NCBI GenBank assembly: GCA_021324185.1
Contig: JAJPJN010000106.1
Span: 1 to 40,261, forward strand
Direction: 5' to 3'
Source of the DNA: Terriglobia bacterium
GTDB lineage: Bacteria; Acidobacteriota; Terriglobia; Bryobacterales; Bryobacteraceae
Length of the DNA stretch: 40,261 bases
Shown: positions 22,046 to 30,856 of the stretch, piece after piece
How the letters are laid out: each line of letters opens with the position of its first letter
Position numbering within the stretch: the stretch's first letter is position 1
The notes under the pieces: generated by a model
The model's database searches: none
The model's input: the letters and a program-made list of their open reading frames with translations, nothing else
Told to the model about the DNA's origin: nothing
Translations under genes and position numbers: made by a program

Positions 22046-23542
22046 TCACGGCGTATGGGTGAAATAGTTGCGGATGCCTTCTTCGGCGATGCCGAGCGCG
22101 CGAGCGAGCGAGACCTTGGCAACGTTGTATTGAAATTGCGCTGAAATCAGATTTTCATTGGCGTCGGCAACGGCCTGCTGCGCCTGCACCACTTCGACGG
22201 TATTGGTGACGCCGGCGGCAAAGCGGTCCTGAGATTGCTTCAAAGATTGATTGGCTAAATCCATGTTGCTGCGGGCGACATCGACCTGATCGCCTGCTGA
22301 CTTGAGGTCGAGTAAGGCGCTGCGGACTTCGTAATCGATTTGGCCGCGCAGGTTTTCGAGTTCATTGCGCCGGTTGCGCAACTCCGCATCGTTATTCAGG
22401 ACGTCGGCTTTGATGCGGCCGCCATCGAAAATATTGAACTGGATGCTGCCGGTAGCCTGGAACACGCCGTGGGAATTTGTGAGAAGCCGCAGGCCTTCGG
22501 CGCCGTAGAATCCGGATGCGGTGAGCGTGGGATAGCGCTCGGCCTTGGCGGCCTGCAAGGAGAACTGGGCTGCGAAGACGCGGGCTTTGGCGGCCTGGTA
22601 ATCGGGCCGGTGATCGTAGGCGGTGGCGAGGGCGTCCTTCAATGGCATGGCTTCGATGGGAACGGAAAGAGACGGATCTGAGACGACGAAGTCCTGGCCG
22701 GGAGGCAGGCCGATCATACGGCCCAAAGCGAGCTTGTCTTTTTCAAACTGATTGGTGACTGCGACGAGCGCCTGCTGCCGCTGCTTGAGCTCGACTTGCG
22801 AGCGCAACACATCGATGCCGATTGCCACGCCGGCTTCATGGCGGCGCTGCGCATTTACGTAGACGGCGTTATCGGCCTGGATCTCGGCCTGAGTGGCGGT
22901 GATGCGCGCATTATCGGCAATGATCTGCAGATAGGCATTTCCGACGGCCTGAACGACCAGATCGCGCGCGTTTTTGATGGAGAGCACGGAAGCTTTTTCG
23001 TTCTCCCGCGAGGCGCGGAGGCTGCCGATGGAGCTGAAGTTGAAAAGCGGAATGGTGGCATTTGCAAGCGCCGCCTGATAGGAATAGGGCCCGACGATGT
23101 GGGGAACGGTGATGCCGAAACTCGGGGGAAAGCTGACCAGAAAGCCGAGCGCCTGCAGGTTCAATTCTTGTTCCGTCATGCTGAGCTGGCCGTTGATGTT
23201 TGGCAGGAGGGCGCTCAAGGCGCGCAGGCGTCCGGCGCGAAGTTCGCGGCTGCTTTGCTCGCTGGTAAGCAAGCCGAGGTTGGCTTTGAGGCCGCGGTTG
23301 ATGGCGTCCGCAAAACTGAGCGCGATGGGTGTGGCCGAGGCCGTACCCTGGGGGACGCTGCCTTGAAACGACTGATCGCCGGTAGGCGGCGGAGAGATGG
23401 TAGTGCCGGCGGAAACGGGCGGCGCCTGGCCGCCACCGGCCTGCATATTGGAGCCCGGCGGCGCGCCAGTCTGGGCTTGCGCCTGAATGGAGAAGATGGA
23501 ACAACAAAGCAGAATGCTCAGCCGCAGATTGATTCTACGCAT
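22046..23542 (-). CDS. TolC-family outer-membrane channel protein
   Basis: The 498-residue protein has a signal peptide (MRRINLRLSILLCCSIFSIQ, ending AQAQ) and the two repeated alpha-helical coiled-coil units of outer membrane efflux proteins. First unit: LSFADAINRGLKANLGLL (about 76-93) through long helices such as VQAVGNAYLQIIADNARI and YVNAQRRHEAGVAIGIDVLRSQVEL. Second unit: LKDALATAYDHRPDYQAAKARV through LKQSQDRFAAGVTNTVEVVQAQQAV. It would provide the outer-membrane duct for an efflux pump or type I secretion system. No inner-membrane partner or adaptor is adjacent; ADOP permease 2 lies 1.6 kb away on the other strand. The ATG follows a run of AT-rich bases without a clear ribosome binding site. 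Confidence 0.92.
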   Translation of the reverse strand: MRRINLRLSILLCCSIFSIQAQAQTGAPPGSNMQAGGGQAPPVSAGTTISPPPTGDQSFQGSVPQGTASATPIALSFADAINRGLKANLGLLTSEQSSRELRAGRLRALSALLPNINGQLSMTEQELNLQALGFLVSFPPSFGITVPHIVGPYSYQAALANATIPLFNFSSIGSLRASRENEKASVLSIKNARDLVVQAVGNAYLQIIADNARITATQAEIQADNAVYVNAQRRHEAGVAIGIDVLRSQVELKQRQQALVAVTNQFEKDKLALGRMIGLPPGQDFVVSDPSLSVPIEAMPLKDALATAYDHRPDYQAAKARVFAAQFSLQAAKAERYPTLTASGFYGAEGLRLLTNSHGVFQATGSIQFNIFDGGRIKADVLNNDAELRNRRNELENLRGQIDYEVRSALLDLKSAGDQVDVARSNMDLANQSLKQSQDRFAAGVTNTVEVVQAQQAVADANENLISAQFQYNVAKVSLARALGIAEEGIRNYFTHTP

Positions 23543-23574
23543 TAGTTAGACAGATCTTCCTATTGGATTGGAGT

Positions 23575-24633
23575 TCAGAGATGCCGCTTGAGATACGAGC
23601 AAATCTCATAACCGGCGATAAATTTGAACGGGAATTCACCCATTGTGTAGTGGCCGCAGGGCAAGACGGTAACGTCATGGGTCCAGCGGTGAGCGCGCGC
23701 GCCGGCGATGACCTGCCGCGACAGATGCACGGGAAATGTCGTGTCATAGCGCGTGTAGATGAATTTGGAGTGTTTGTGCCGCGCGGTATAAAGCTGCCAG
23801 TAGCTGGGCGGGCTAATACAGAGCCAGAGCTTGCGCAGCGTTTCAAGATCGATGGCTACATCGAGGCTGTCGCGGATGTGACGGGTCGACAGGCCTTCCC
23901 AGACCACGTCGGCGAAATAGGTGGAGCAGTGGTTGAACACGTTGACGCGGATGCGTTCATCGTGCGCGCTGGCGAGAAATGCGTAGCAGGAGCCGAGGCT
24001 GGTGCCCACAATGCCCAGATGCTGGTAGCCTTGCTGCTCAAGCCAATCAAAGCACGAGCGCGTATCGATGACGGACTGGCGGGTGGCATCGATGGTGCGG
24101 CAGATATTGGAGGAAACGGCGTAATCGGCGCGGGTTAACTCCGCTGGCATGCGGGCATCATGATACGGAAGGCTTAGGCGCAGGGCACTGATGCCGAGGC
24201 GCTGCAATCCGGCGCACAGCGCGTTGTGCTGGGGCAGCTTGGCGTTCCAGTGCGGGAGGACGACGACTGCTTTCCGTTTGCCGTTACGGGCAGGAAACCA
24301 GCGCGCGCGCACGGTGTTGTTTTCCGGGTAAGGCGTGGCGACCGGCGATGTAAATTGCAGCCATTCGCCGGAAAGTTCGAAATCAGACGGCGTGCGGTAG
24401 GCGAAAAATTCGGCGCTGTTGGCGATGCAGCACTCGTTGAGGCGAACCAGATAGGCAACCGGATCGGACCCGTTTCGTTCGCATCTGGCCGCACAAGGCC
24501 AACGCTCGGTCCACTCTAAACCGAATTCAAACGGGCGCACCACACGATCGTTTGCACGAGAGCAGAGTTCGTTTTCCCAGCGGTCTATCCAACTACGGTA
24601 TTGATGCGCCACCGGGCGCAAGAGGGCCTTCAT
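23575..24633 (-). CDS. Alpha/beta-hydrolase fold protein, 352 aa
   Basis: Serine-hydrolase features are visible: a nucleophile elbow GTSLG (210-214, Ser212) after the strand HLGIVG, an oxyanion-type segment AVVVLPHWNAK near 122-132, a possible acid Asp297 in YTRYDTTFP, and a catalytic His328 in LPCGHYTMGE. The first 90 residues are an N-terminal extension rich in Trp, Arg and Cys with no signal peptide, so the enzyme should be cytoplasmic. The natural substrate is unknown. Its ATG overlaps the stop of the SGNH hydrolase gene by 4 bp (ATGA, 24630-24633), so the two are probably translated together. The pair suggests stepwise ester hydrolysis, but that is inference. The 32-bp gap to the TolC-like gene suggests possible co-transcription. 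Confidence 0.85.
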   Translation of the reverse strand: MKALLRPVAHQYRSWIDRWENELCSRANDRVVRPFEFGLEWTERWPCAARCERNGSDPVAYLVRLNECCIANSAEFFAYRTPSDFELSGEWLQFTSPVATPYPENNTVRARWFPARNGKRKAVVVLPHWNAKLPQHNALCAGLQRLGISALRLSLPYHDARMPAELTRADYAVSSNICRTIDATRQSVIDTRSCFDWLEQQGYQHLGIVGTSLGSCYAFLASAHDERIRVNVFNHCSTYFADVVWEGLSTRHIRDSLDVAIDLETLRKLWLCISPPSYWQLYTARHKHSKFIYTRYDTTFPVHLSRQVIAGARAHRWTHDVTVLPCGHYTMGEFPFKFIAGYEICSYLKRHL

Positions 24634-25919
24634 GCAGCGGGGACGATTTGATAGACGTGGGGCCGCGGCTGGGCGGCGGCGTGTTGCCGGGCCACTGCTT
24701 CACTTTCCAGCCCGTCGAGCGACTTCAGGGCCTGATAGTAATAAGGAGAATCGAAGATCTGCAGGGGAACCTGGATGGTTCGCCAGCGGATCTGATGGAG
24801 ATCCATGTGCTGGCTCGTTAAGCCGCGAACTTCCATGGCCTGCCGCGCCATGGGCGTATCGAGCACGGCCAGGTTGATACCGCGGGCCAGCTCTTCAGCG
24901 CTCCAGGTACCGGCCGTCTCGCCATCGATGGTGACCTTGTAACGGCCCGGCGCGAGGCCGGTCACCACGAGCGGCTCCTGATTCAGCGCTTCCGTGACAT
25001 CGGAACTTTGGATTGCAAGCGCAAGCGTATGGTCGCGATCAGTCGCCAGCATGGGGGCGAAAGGCAATGGCAAGGCATCGTCGGTTTCGGTCCACACGAG
25101 GGGTTGAGAGGCATGGAAATCGGTGATATGAGCGAAATCGGAGCGGACGATTTTGCCTTTGGCGGCATCGATGGTGACGGCCGCAACGATGGGCCGTGCG
25201 TGCCAGGCCTTCAGAAGCTCTTCGGCCATGATGAGATGGCCGGCGGGGGACGGATGAATGCGATCGGGGATGATCTTTTGCGCGAGGGCAGGATCAGCCG
25301 CATTTGCCTTTTTCAACATGGCGACCACGCCCGTGTTCAGATCGGCAACATCTATATGCGATTCCGCCGCATAGTGCTTGATCCAATCGCCGTACTTGAC
25401 GAGCACCGCATTGTAGCCGTCCGGCTGGAGCGTGAACGGGCGAGTCACGTCATCGAATGGGGACGGTTCGATGGCGGTGATGCGCGCGCCCGGGAGCCGC
25501 TGGCGGACGGTTTCCACGATGTGCTTGTAGCCGCTGTAAAACACATCATCATCGGCAGGAGTGTGATCGGCATATTTGCCATCATTCATGCCGAGCATGA
25601 TGGTCATGATGGTGGGCTTATAAGCGAAGACATCGCGCTCGAGGCGCACATCGATGGGACCACCGCCGCCGCCTGTGACGCGATCGCCGCCCCAGCCGGA
25701 ATGCACAAATTTCGCGTTTAAGCCTGGATAGCGGGTGACGATGTAGAGCTCTGTGAAGGCCGTGTAGAGCCGTTGTTCGGTGATACTGTCGCCGTAGAAG
25801 ACAACTGTGTCGCCCGAGTGAACGTAAAACGGCTCGGGCGCGCTGGCAGCAGGAGTCAGGCGCGTGGCTGCCAGCAGCAGGGCGGCAGCGCAGATCAAAG
25901 TAAGCGTTCGAAGTCGCAC
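24630..25919 (-). CDS. Exported SGNH/GDSL hydrolase, 429 aa
   Basis: This is an SGNH-fold esterase with a signal peptide (MRLRTLTLICAAALLLAATR, cleaved near APAASA). Catalytic blocks are in order: block I FYGDSITEQ with Ser45, block II GWGGDRV with Gly77-78, block III MLGMNDG with Asn112, and block V DRIHPSPAGH with Asp219 and His222. After the roughly 230-residue catalytic domain there is a C-terminal beta-rich region of about 200 residues, including PLVVTGLAPGRYKVTIDGE, resembling an accessory domain. Such enzymes deacetylate polysaccharides or cleave other esters outside the cytoplasm; the exact substrate is unknown. Coupled to the alpha/beta-hydrolase gene by a 4-bp overlap. The 90-bp gap to the divergent ppx-like gene must hold promoters for both. 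Confidence 0.92.
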   Translation of the reverse strand: MRLRTLTLICAAALLLAATRLTPAASAPEPFYVHSGDTVVFYGDSITEQRLYTAFTELYIVTRYPGLNAKFVHSGWGGDRVTGGGGGPIDVRLERDVFAYKPTIMTIMLGMNDGKYADHTPADDDVFYSGYKHIVETVRQRLPGARITAIEPSPFDDVTRPFTLQPDGYNAVLVKYGDWIKHYAAESHIDVADLNTGVVAMLKKANAADPALAQKIIPDRIHPSPAGHLIMAEELLKAWHARPIVAAVTIDAAKGKIVRSDFAHITDFHASQPLVWTETDDALPLPFAPMLATDRDHTLALAIQSSDVTEALNQEPLVVTGLAPGRYKVTIDGETAGTWSAEELARGINLAVLDTPMARQAMEVRGLTSQHMDLHQIRWRTIQVPLQIFDSPYYYQALKSLDGLESEAVARQHAAAQPRPHVYQIVPAA

Positions 25920-25975
25920 TCAGTTTCCAGTTTAGCCGCCGGGCGGGCAAGGGTTTGAATGCACGGCGGTGGTGT

Positions 25976-26004
25976 TTTAGACGGGCACCAAGCGCTCGTA
26001 TGAT
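25976..26004 (+). promoter_or_regulatory. Putative promoter of the Ppx/GppA gene, giving a leaderless mRNA
   Basis: TTTAGA (25976-25981) and TATGAT (25999-26004) are separated by 17 bp. The -10 box ends only 5 nt before the ATG at 26010, and no ribosome binding site fits between them, so transcription would start at the start codon itself. The -10 is a good match, the -35 moderate. Confidence 0.5.
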
Positions 26005-26009
26005 GGGAT

Positions 26010-27548
26010 ATGCCGCGGTACGCAGCCATCGATATCGGAAGCAATTCGGTGCGCATGATGGCTGCGGAAGTGAGCCACGGCGAGCTGCACATTCTGGCGC
26101 AGGACCGGCAGGTGACACGGCTGGGCGAAAGTGTTTTCCGAGCCGGGGCGATCAGCAAGGACGCGCTCGATTTTCTGGTTGCAAATCTTAGCCGGATGGC
26201 GGCCATGTACAGCCGACTGGATGTGATCGGCGTGCGAGCGGTGGCCACCAGCGCCGTACGGGATGCAAGGAACCAGCAGGAATTTTTGAAGCGCACGAGC
26301 GAGGCGACCGGCACGAATGTGGAGATCATTTCGGGTCCGGAAGAGGCGCGGCTCATTCACCTGGGCGTAGAAGCGAGATGGCCCCGACCGAAAGAACGCA
26401 CGCTCATTGTGGACGTGGGAGGCGGCAGCGCGGAACTGATCATCAGCCAAAGCGGGCAACTGATAGACGCGGTATCGAAGCCGCTGGGGGCGGTTCGTCT
26501 TACGGAGATGTTTCTGAAGAGCGACCCGGCGCAGCCAGACGAATTGCAGCGGCTCATGCAGTATATCGACGAAAAGCTGGAGCCGTTTCACCAGCAGCAT
26601 CAGCCGGAGAAATTCGACCGCGTGGTTGCGACCTCTGCGACGGCGGCAGCGATTGTGTCGGCGTTGAACCAGGTTCCACGGGCCAAGCGCGACGAGGCAG
26701 ACCGGTTGCGGGCCTCACAGAGCCAGGTGCGGGAGCTGTTCGCGCAACTCTCGCGCAGCGACCTGGCGGCGCGCCGGAAGATTACCGGCATTGGCCCGAA
26801 GCGCGCTGAAATTATTGTGGCCGGAACGGCCGTTTTCCTGAGGGCGCTGGAACTGTTTGAGAATCGCTCTTTCTATTACTGCGCGGCGGGCGTGCGCGAC
26901 GGAATTATTGCCGATCTGGCGGCGCGCGGCGTTGGGCGCGAGCTATCGCAACTTTCGAAAGAGCAGCGCAGCGTGGTAGAAGCGATGGCGCGCAGATACG
27001 GCGTCCCGCTGAAGCACGCGCGCCAGGTAGCGTTTCTGGCGCACCGGCTGTTTGAGATTCTGCAGACGGTTCACCAGCTTCCTCCGGCAGCGGGCAAGCT
27101 GCTCGAAGCCGCCGGGTATTTGCACGATATCGGGCATTTCGTCAGCAACACCGGGCACCATAAACACTCCGCGTACCTGGTAGCGAATTCGGATATGCCG
27201 AATTTCACGGGTAAAGAACGACTCACGATTGCGGCCTTGTGCCGGTTCCATCGCAAGTCGATGCCGCAAGCGCAGCATGCCGAGTATCAATCGCTCGAAC
27301 CGGATGCACGGCGGCAAGTGCTGCTGCTGGCGCCGCTGTTGCGTATTGCGGATGCGCTGGATCGGGCGCACGAGCAAAAAGTTCGGGACGTAACCAGCGC
27401 GCTGCGCGAGGGAAACCTGAACTTACTGGTTCATGCCGAAGATGACATCAACCTGGAGTTGTGGTCTGCAAACGAAGTTGCGAAAACGTTCAAGGATGTG
27501 TACGGGAAGAGCCTGACGTTGCAGCGGGCCAGAGCGACGCGCGTTTAG
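26010..27548 (+). CDS. Ppx/GppA exopolyphosphatase-type phosphatase with HD domain
   Basis: The 512-residue protein has an N-terminal Ppx/GppA ASKHA domain: YAAIDIGSNSVRMM (4-17), VRAVATSAVRDARN, catalytic SGPEEAR with Glu111-112, VDVGGGSAELI (134-144), and an ATSATAAAI block near 208-216. A C-terminal HD domain follows, with YLHDIGHFV (His372-Asp373) and GHHKHSAYLV (382-391). This is the Ppx-HD architecture that hydrolyses polyphosphate and/or the pentaphosphate form of (p)ppGpp. It links phosphate storage to the stringent response; which substrate dominates cannot be told. Cytoplasmic. It stands alone between a divergent hydrolase pair and the CE15-like gene, which has its own promoter. Length is usual for the family and all motifs are intact. 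Confidence 0.94.
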   Translation: MPRYAAIDIGSNSVRMMAAEVSHGELHILAQDRQVTRLGESVFRAGAISKDALDFLVANLSRMAAMYSRLDVIGVRAVATSAVRDARNQQEFLKRTSEATGTNVEIISGPEEARLIHLGVEARWPRPKERTLIVDVGGGSAELIISQSGQLIDAVSKPLGAVRLTEMFLKSDPAQPDELQRLMQYIDEKLEPFHQQHQPEKFDRVVATSATAAAIVSALNQVPRAKRDEADRLRASQSQVRELFAQLSRSDLAARRKITGIGPKRAEIIVAGTAVFLRALELFENRSFYYCAAGVRDGIIADLAARGVGRELSQLSKEQRSVVEAMARRYGVPLKHARQVAFLAHRLFEILQTVHQLPPAAGKLLEAAGYLHDIGHFVSNTGHHKHSAYLVANSDMPNFTGKERLTIAALCRFHRKSMPQAQHAEYQSLEPDARRQVLLLAPLLRIADALDRAHEQKVRDVTSALREGNLNLLVHAEDDINLELWSANEVAKTFKDVYGKSLTLQRARATRV

Positions 27549-27588
27549 CAGGCCGCTGTATCGGGAATTTTTCTATCCAGGATTTTTC

Positions 27589-27617
27589 TTGACTCCGGGC
27601 GGCACTTCCGATATAGT
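27589..27617 (+). promoter_or_regulatory. Strong sigma-70-like promoter of the CE15/PEP-CTERM/cytochrome operon
   Basis: TTGACT (27589-27594) and TATAGT (27612-27617) are spaced by exactly 17 bp, each one mismatch from the bacterial consensus. Transcription would begin near 27624, giving a leader of roughly 107 nt before the TTG start at 27731. It is the best promoter in the window by eye. Confidence 0.75.
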
Positions 27618-27730
27618 TTGGGTCGCGAGCAAATTTGGCAAGCATGGCGAAGCTGTACTTGCCAGAGCCGCTGGAGCAGCAGTTGAGATGTGCAGCATCC
27701 AAACAACGCGGAAGAAAAAGGAGAATCCCC

Positions 27731-30265
27731 TTGCGTAAGTTCGTCAGGAATTTGTATGTGGCCCGAATGACTTTCGGGTTAGTAACGGTGTTGCTTGTTT
27801 GTGCTGCTCATTCGCCGGCCCAGGGGCAACAACCTCCGCTCGTCTATGCGGTGGAGAACACGGGCGCCGGTTACCCGGCTCCAACTCTTCCGGACTTCGC
27901 CCATTCCCCTCTTATTCGTCCGTTGCCGGACCCGTTTGTGTTTTTCAACGGAACTCGCGACACGAGCTGGAGCTCGTTCGAGCAGCATCGCAACGAATGG
28001 ATGTATGCGCTCGAGCAAGACGAGATCGGCACCAAACCGGATTGCCATGACTGCACCATCACGGCATCTTACGCGCCGTCGAGTCCCACCCAGGGCACAC
28101 TCACGATCAATGTGACCAGGAGCGGGAATCCGTACACGCTGACGTTTACTGCGGCAGTTACTCTTCCGGCGGCGACCGGCGGCCCGTTTCCGTACATCAT
28201 TGGGATTGGATTTCCTACCGGAAGCATGCCGGCGGGGATGTTCACGGGGGCCGCAACGGTCGTTTACAGCTTCAACAGCATCACGAGATACACCGGAGGC
28301 GGCAACGCAGGCTCATCGCGGGGAGATCACACGACTGACCCGTTCTACCAGCTTTATCCCGAATACTGCGCCGGTTACTGCAACGCGTCGAATGGTCACC
28401 CGAACGGCAGTAACCATGGCCAATACGCGTCCTGGAGCTGGGGCGTGAGCCGCTTACTTGACGGAATACAGATCGCTGCGCAACAGACTACGAATCCGCT
28501 GCCGCTGGATACGGCGCATTCGGCGATCACCGGATGCTCCTTTGCGGGGAAGATGGCGCTGTGGTCGGGCGCTCTGGATGAGCGGATTGCGCTGACCATC
28601 GCTCAGGAAAATGGCGGCGGGGGCGCCCCGTCCTGGCGTGTCTCGCATGAGATTGAGACTCAGGGGAGCGTCGAGGACGTTGACGACACCAGTTATGAGT
28701 GGTTCGGGTCCCAGATGAAGCAGTTTGCCGGCGCCAACGTGTACAAGATGCCGACGGATCATCACGAGTTGATGGCGATGGTGGCGCCCAGGGCTTTGGT
28801 GCAAACCGGGGACAGCCTTTATTACTGGCTGGGTGATCGATCCGCCACTTTCGATTCCTTAGCGACAGAAAAAATCTACAGCACCTACGGCATAGGAGAC
28901 CGGTTCGGCTATTACATCGATACAAATCACAACCACTGTGTGGTGCCGGCGTATCAGCAAGCGGCCATAGAACCGTTTATCCAAAGATTCATGTTTGGTC
29001 AGAATGTAGCTACTAACCTTGCGGTCTCCTGGCAGGAAGCCGATGCTCTCCAAAACGGCAATCAACCGACGATCGATCCCAACCGATACACAGCCTGGTG
29101 GGGAAGCGGCAATCCGACATTTCCGGCGAATGATGTTTGGAACAACGGAGGAGACATTATCCTGCCGTTGAATCAGAATCTGACCATCAATACCGGCGAT
29201 ACTCTTTCAACAACCTTTGCCGTATCGATGCCCGGTAATCATCCGGCGGCGACTGTGACGTATCCGTACGGTCTTGCGGAGACGGATGTCTCCTGTTCGG
29301 ATGGCACTTCTTATACGCTCACGACGCCGCTGGCACAACAGGTCTTCTCGATTACGGCGAATGACAATTCGAGTTATCCGTCCATGGCGGGCGCAGTGAC
29401 GAATCCTGGTTGCAGTAACGGGAGTCCGGGCCAAACCACGGCGAATTATTTCTTCGCTAAGGGAATACAGAACCCGGGCGCCGGTAACCCCGGCTTATCC
29501 GGCTTCACGACGACGGATGGCACGCCCGCGACGGGTCAGACAGACCCGCTCAACGTGACATTCAACGTGACCGACACCAGCACCGGCCAAGGCGGCACGT
29601 GGGCGCCCTGGACGACACTAAACTGGCAGAACCCGTACTCCTGCACGCCGCCGGGATGCCCGCTGACGCCGACGATCAGCTGGCCTGCGCCGAGCACGAT
29701 GATCTATGGCGTGCCGCTGAGTTCCGACCAGTTGAACGCGACGGCGTGGGCGACGCTGATTTCCGGCATACAAGCCAGCGGCAGTACGGGCTTGTTGACG
29801 ACGACGCCGGTCGCGGGCACGTTTAGCTACAATCCGCCTCCGGGAAGCGTGTTGGGTATGGGGCAGCAGACGCTGTCGCTCACCTTCACGCCGGCCAATC
29901 TCGGCACGAAGAACTCAAACTACACGATCGCGACTGCCTCAGTACCGATTGTGGTGGGGACGGTGGCGATTACGACTACCGGCGCATTGAGCAAAGTAGG
30001 CAGCGGATACCAGCTTGTGGTTACGGTTACCAATAACGGCAACGTGACGGCGCCGAATCTTCAACTGACGCAGGCGACGCTGGGCGCGGCGAGCGGCGCA
30101 ACGATACCGGCATCGCTGGGCGATATCGCGAGCGGCGGGTCGGCATCGGTCACTCTGACGTTCCCGTCCTCAGCGGGAGCCGATGGAGCAACGGTTGTCG
30201 AAAGGTTGTCGGGCACATACTCGGGCGGAACCTTTGGCGGCTCGTTCCGCGCAAAACTGCCTTAA
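27731..30265 (+). CDS. Exported CE15 (glucuronoyl esterase)-like protein with Ig-like C-terminal domains
   Basis: The product, 844 residues, begins with a signal peptide (MRKFVRNLYVARMTFGLVTV, ending near SPAQG). The esterase domain (to about residue 430) resembles carbohydrate-esterase family 15, which cuts ester bonds between lignin and glucuronoxylan. It has ITGCSFAGKMAL (265-276, nucleophile Ser270), AQENGGGG with Glu293 exactly 23 residues later, MVAPRAL near 351-357, and NHNHCVVP with the likely catalytic His402. The family motif is GCSRxGK; here Arg is Phe. The remainder is beta-rich, including an MBG-like Ig repeat (YGVPLSSDQLNATA to LSLTFTPANLGTKNSNYT) and a terminal adhesin-like domain. 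I chose TTG 27731 because AAGGAG (27718-27723) lies 7 nt before it; an in-frame ATG at 27644 would add 29 residues. Promoter at 27589. Confidence 0.8.
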   Translation: MRKFVRNLYVARMTFGLVTVLLVCAAHSPAQGQQPPLVYAVENTGAGYPAPTLPDFAHSPLIRPLPDPFVFFNGTRDTSWSSFEQHRNEWMYALEQDEIGTKPDCHDCTITASYAPSSPTQGTLTINVTRSGNPYTLTFTAAVTLPAATGGPFPYIIGIGFPTGSMPAGMFTGAATVVYSFNSITRYTGGGNAGSSRGDHTTDPFYQLYPEYCAGYCNASNGHPNGSNHGQYASWSWGVSRLLDGIQIAAQQTTNPLPLDTAHSAITGCSFAGKMALWSGALDERIALTIAQENGGGGAPSWRVSHEIETQGSVEDVDDTSYEWFGSQMKQFAGANVYKMPTDHHELMAMVAPRALVQTGDSLYYWLGDRSATFDSLATEKIYSTYGIGDRFGYYIDTNHNHCVVPAYQQAAIEPFIQRFMFGQNVATNLAVSWQEADALQNGNQPTIDPNRYTAWWGSGNPTFPANDVWNNGGDIILPLNQNLTINTGDTLSTTFAVSMPGNHPAATVTYPYGLAETDVSCSDGTSYTLTTPLAQQVFSITANDNSSYPSMAGAVTNPGCSNGSPGQTTANYFFAKGIQNPGAGNPGLSGFTTTDGTPATGQTDPLNVTFNVTDTSTGQGGTWAPWTTLNWQNPYSCTPPGCPLTPTISWPAPSTMIYGVPLSSDQLNATAWATLISGIQASGSTGLLTTTPVAGTFSYNPPPGSVLGMGQQTLSLTFTPANLGTKNSNYTIATASVPIVVGTVAITTTGALSKVGSGYQLVVTVTNNGNVTAPNLQLTQATLGAASGATIPASLGDIASGGSASVTLTFPSSAGADGATVVERLSGTYSGGTFGGSFRAKLP

Positions 30266-30316
30266 CCGGCAGCTTGTCGCTATACAGATCAAAGAAAGTA
30301 CGGAGGAGAGGAAATC

Positions 30317-30856
30317 ATGAAACTCAGAATGACAGTGGCTCTAGCGGCGCTGGTGACCATAGGTTTATCGCAAGCGGCGGCGGCAGATATCATCCATTTC
30401 AGCCTGGTGAATCCGAGCGGGCGGGCTTCTTACCTGGGAGGCAGCGTGACGTTTGACGCTACGGTATCGGCTCCAGCGACCAATGCAGCGCCGGTGTTTT
30501 TGAACGGGGACAGCTTCAACGTCACTGCTCCGGTGACTCTGGATGACAGCGACTTCGTGAACAATTTTCCGATCTCTCTGGCGCCGGGGATCAGCTTTAC
30601 CGGCGATCTGTTTGTGTTGACGGCGCCGCCTCACCTGCCGGTCGGGACGTTCCTGGGCACGTTTACGTTGCTGGGCGGGCCCAATAGCAGCGCGACCAAC
30701 ACGCTGGGCACGGTGAATTTCAGCCTGACCACTTTTACACCTGAGCCGTCCAGCATTGCGCTGTTACTGACCGGTCTGGCCGGACTTGCCATGAGTCTCC
30801 TTTGGGCCCGGTCCAAAGGAAACGCTGCGGCTGGCGCGCATGAGAAATTGCACTAG
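30317..30856 (+). CDS. Secreted PEP-CTERM protein, 179 aa
   Basis: A signal peptide (MKLRMTVALAALVTIGLSQA, cleaved after AAA) leads into a beta-rich body of about 115 residues. The end is a PEP-CTERM tail: TPEPSS near 142, hydrophobic helix IALLLTGLAGLAMSLLW, then RSKGNAAAGAHEKLH. The region after the helix is longer than usual for such tails, which normally stop within a few basic residues. A strong GGAGGAG ribosome binding site (30302-30308) precedes the ATG. It follows the CE15-like gene by 51 bp and overlaps the next gene by 17 bp. It would be exported, then handled by the exosortase at 8829. Confidence 0.88.
   Translation: MKLRMTVALAALVTIGLSQAAAADIIHFSLVNPSGRASYLGGSVTFDATVSAPATNAAPVFLNGDSFNVTAPVTLDDSDFVNNFPISLAPGISFTGDLFVLTAPPHLPVGTFLGTFTLLGGPNSSATNTLGTVNFSLTTFTPEPSSIALLLTGLAGLAMSLLWARSKGNAAAGAHEKLH

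Noticed and set aside
22796-23545. 249-codon plus-strand frame opposite the TolC-like gene
   Set aside because: Gly/Asp/Ala-rich shadow of the coiled-coil coding sequence; no recognisable domain.
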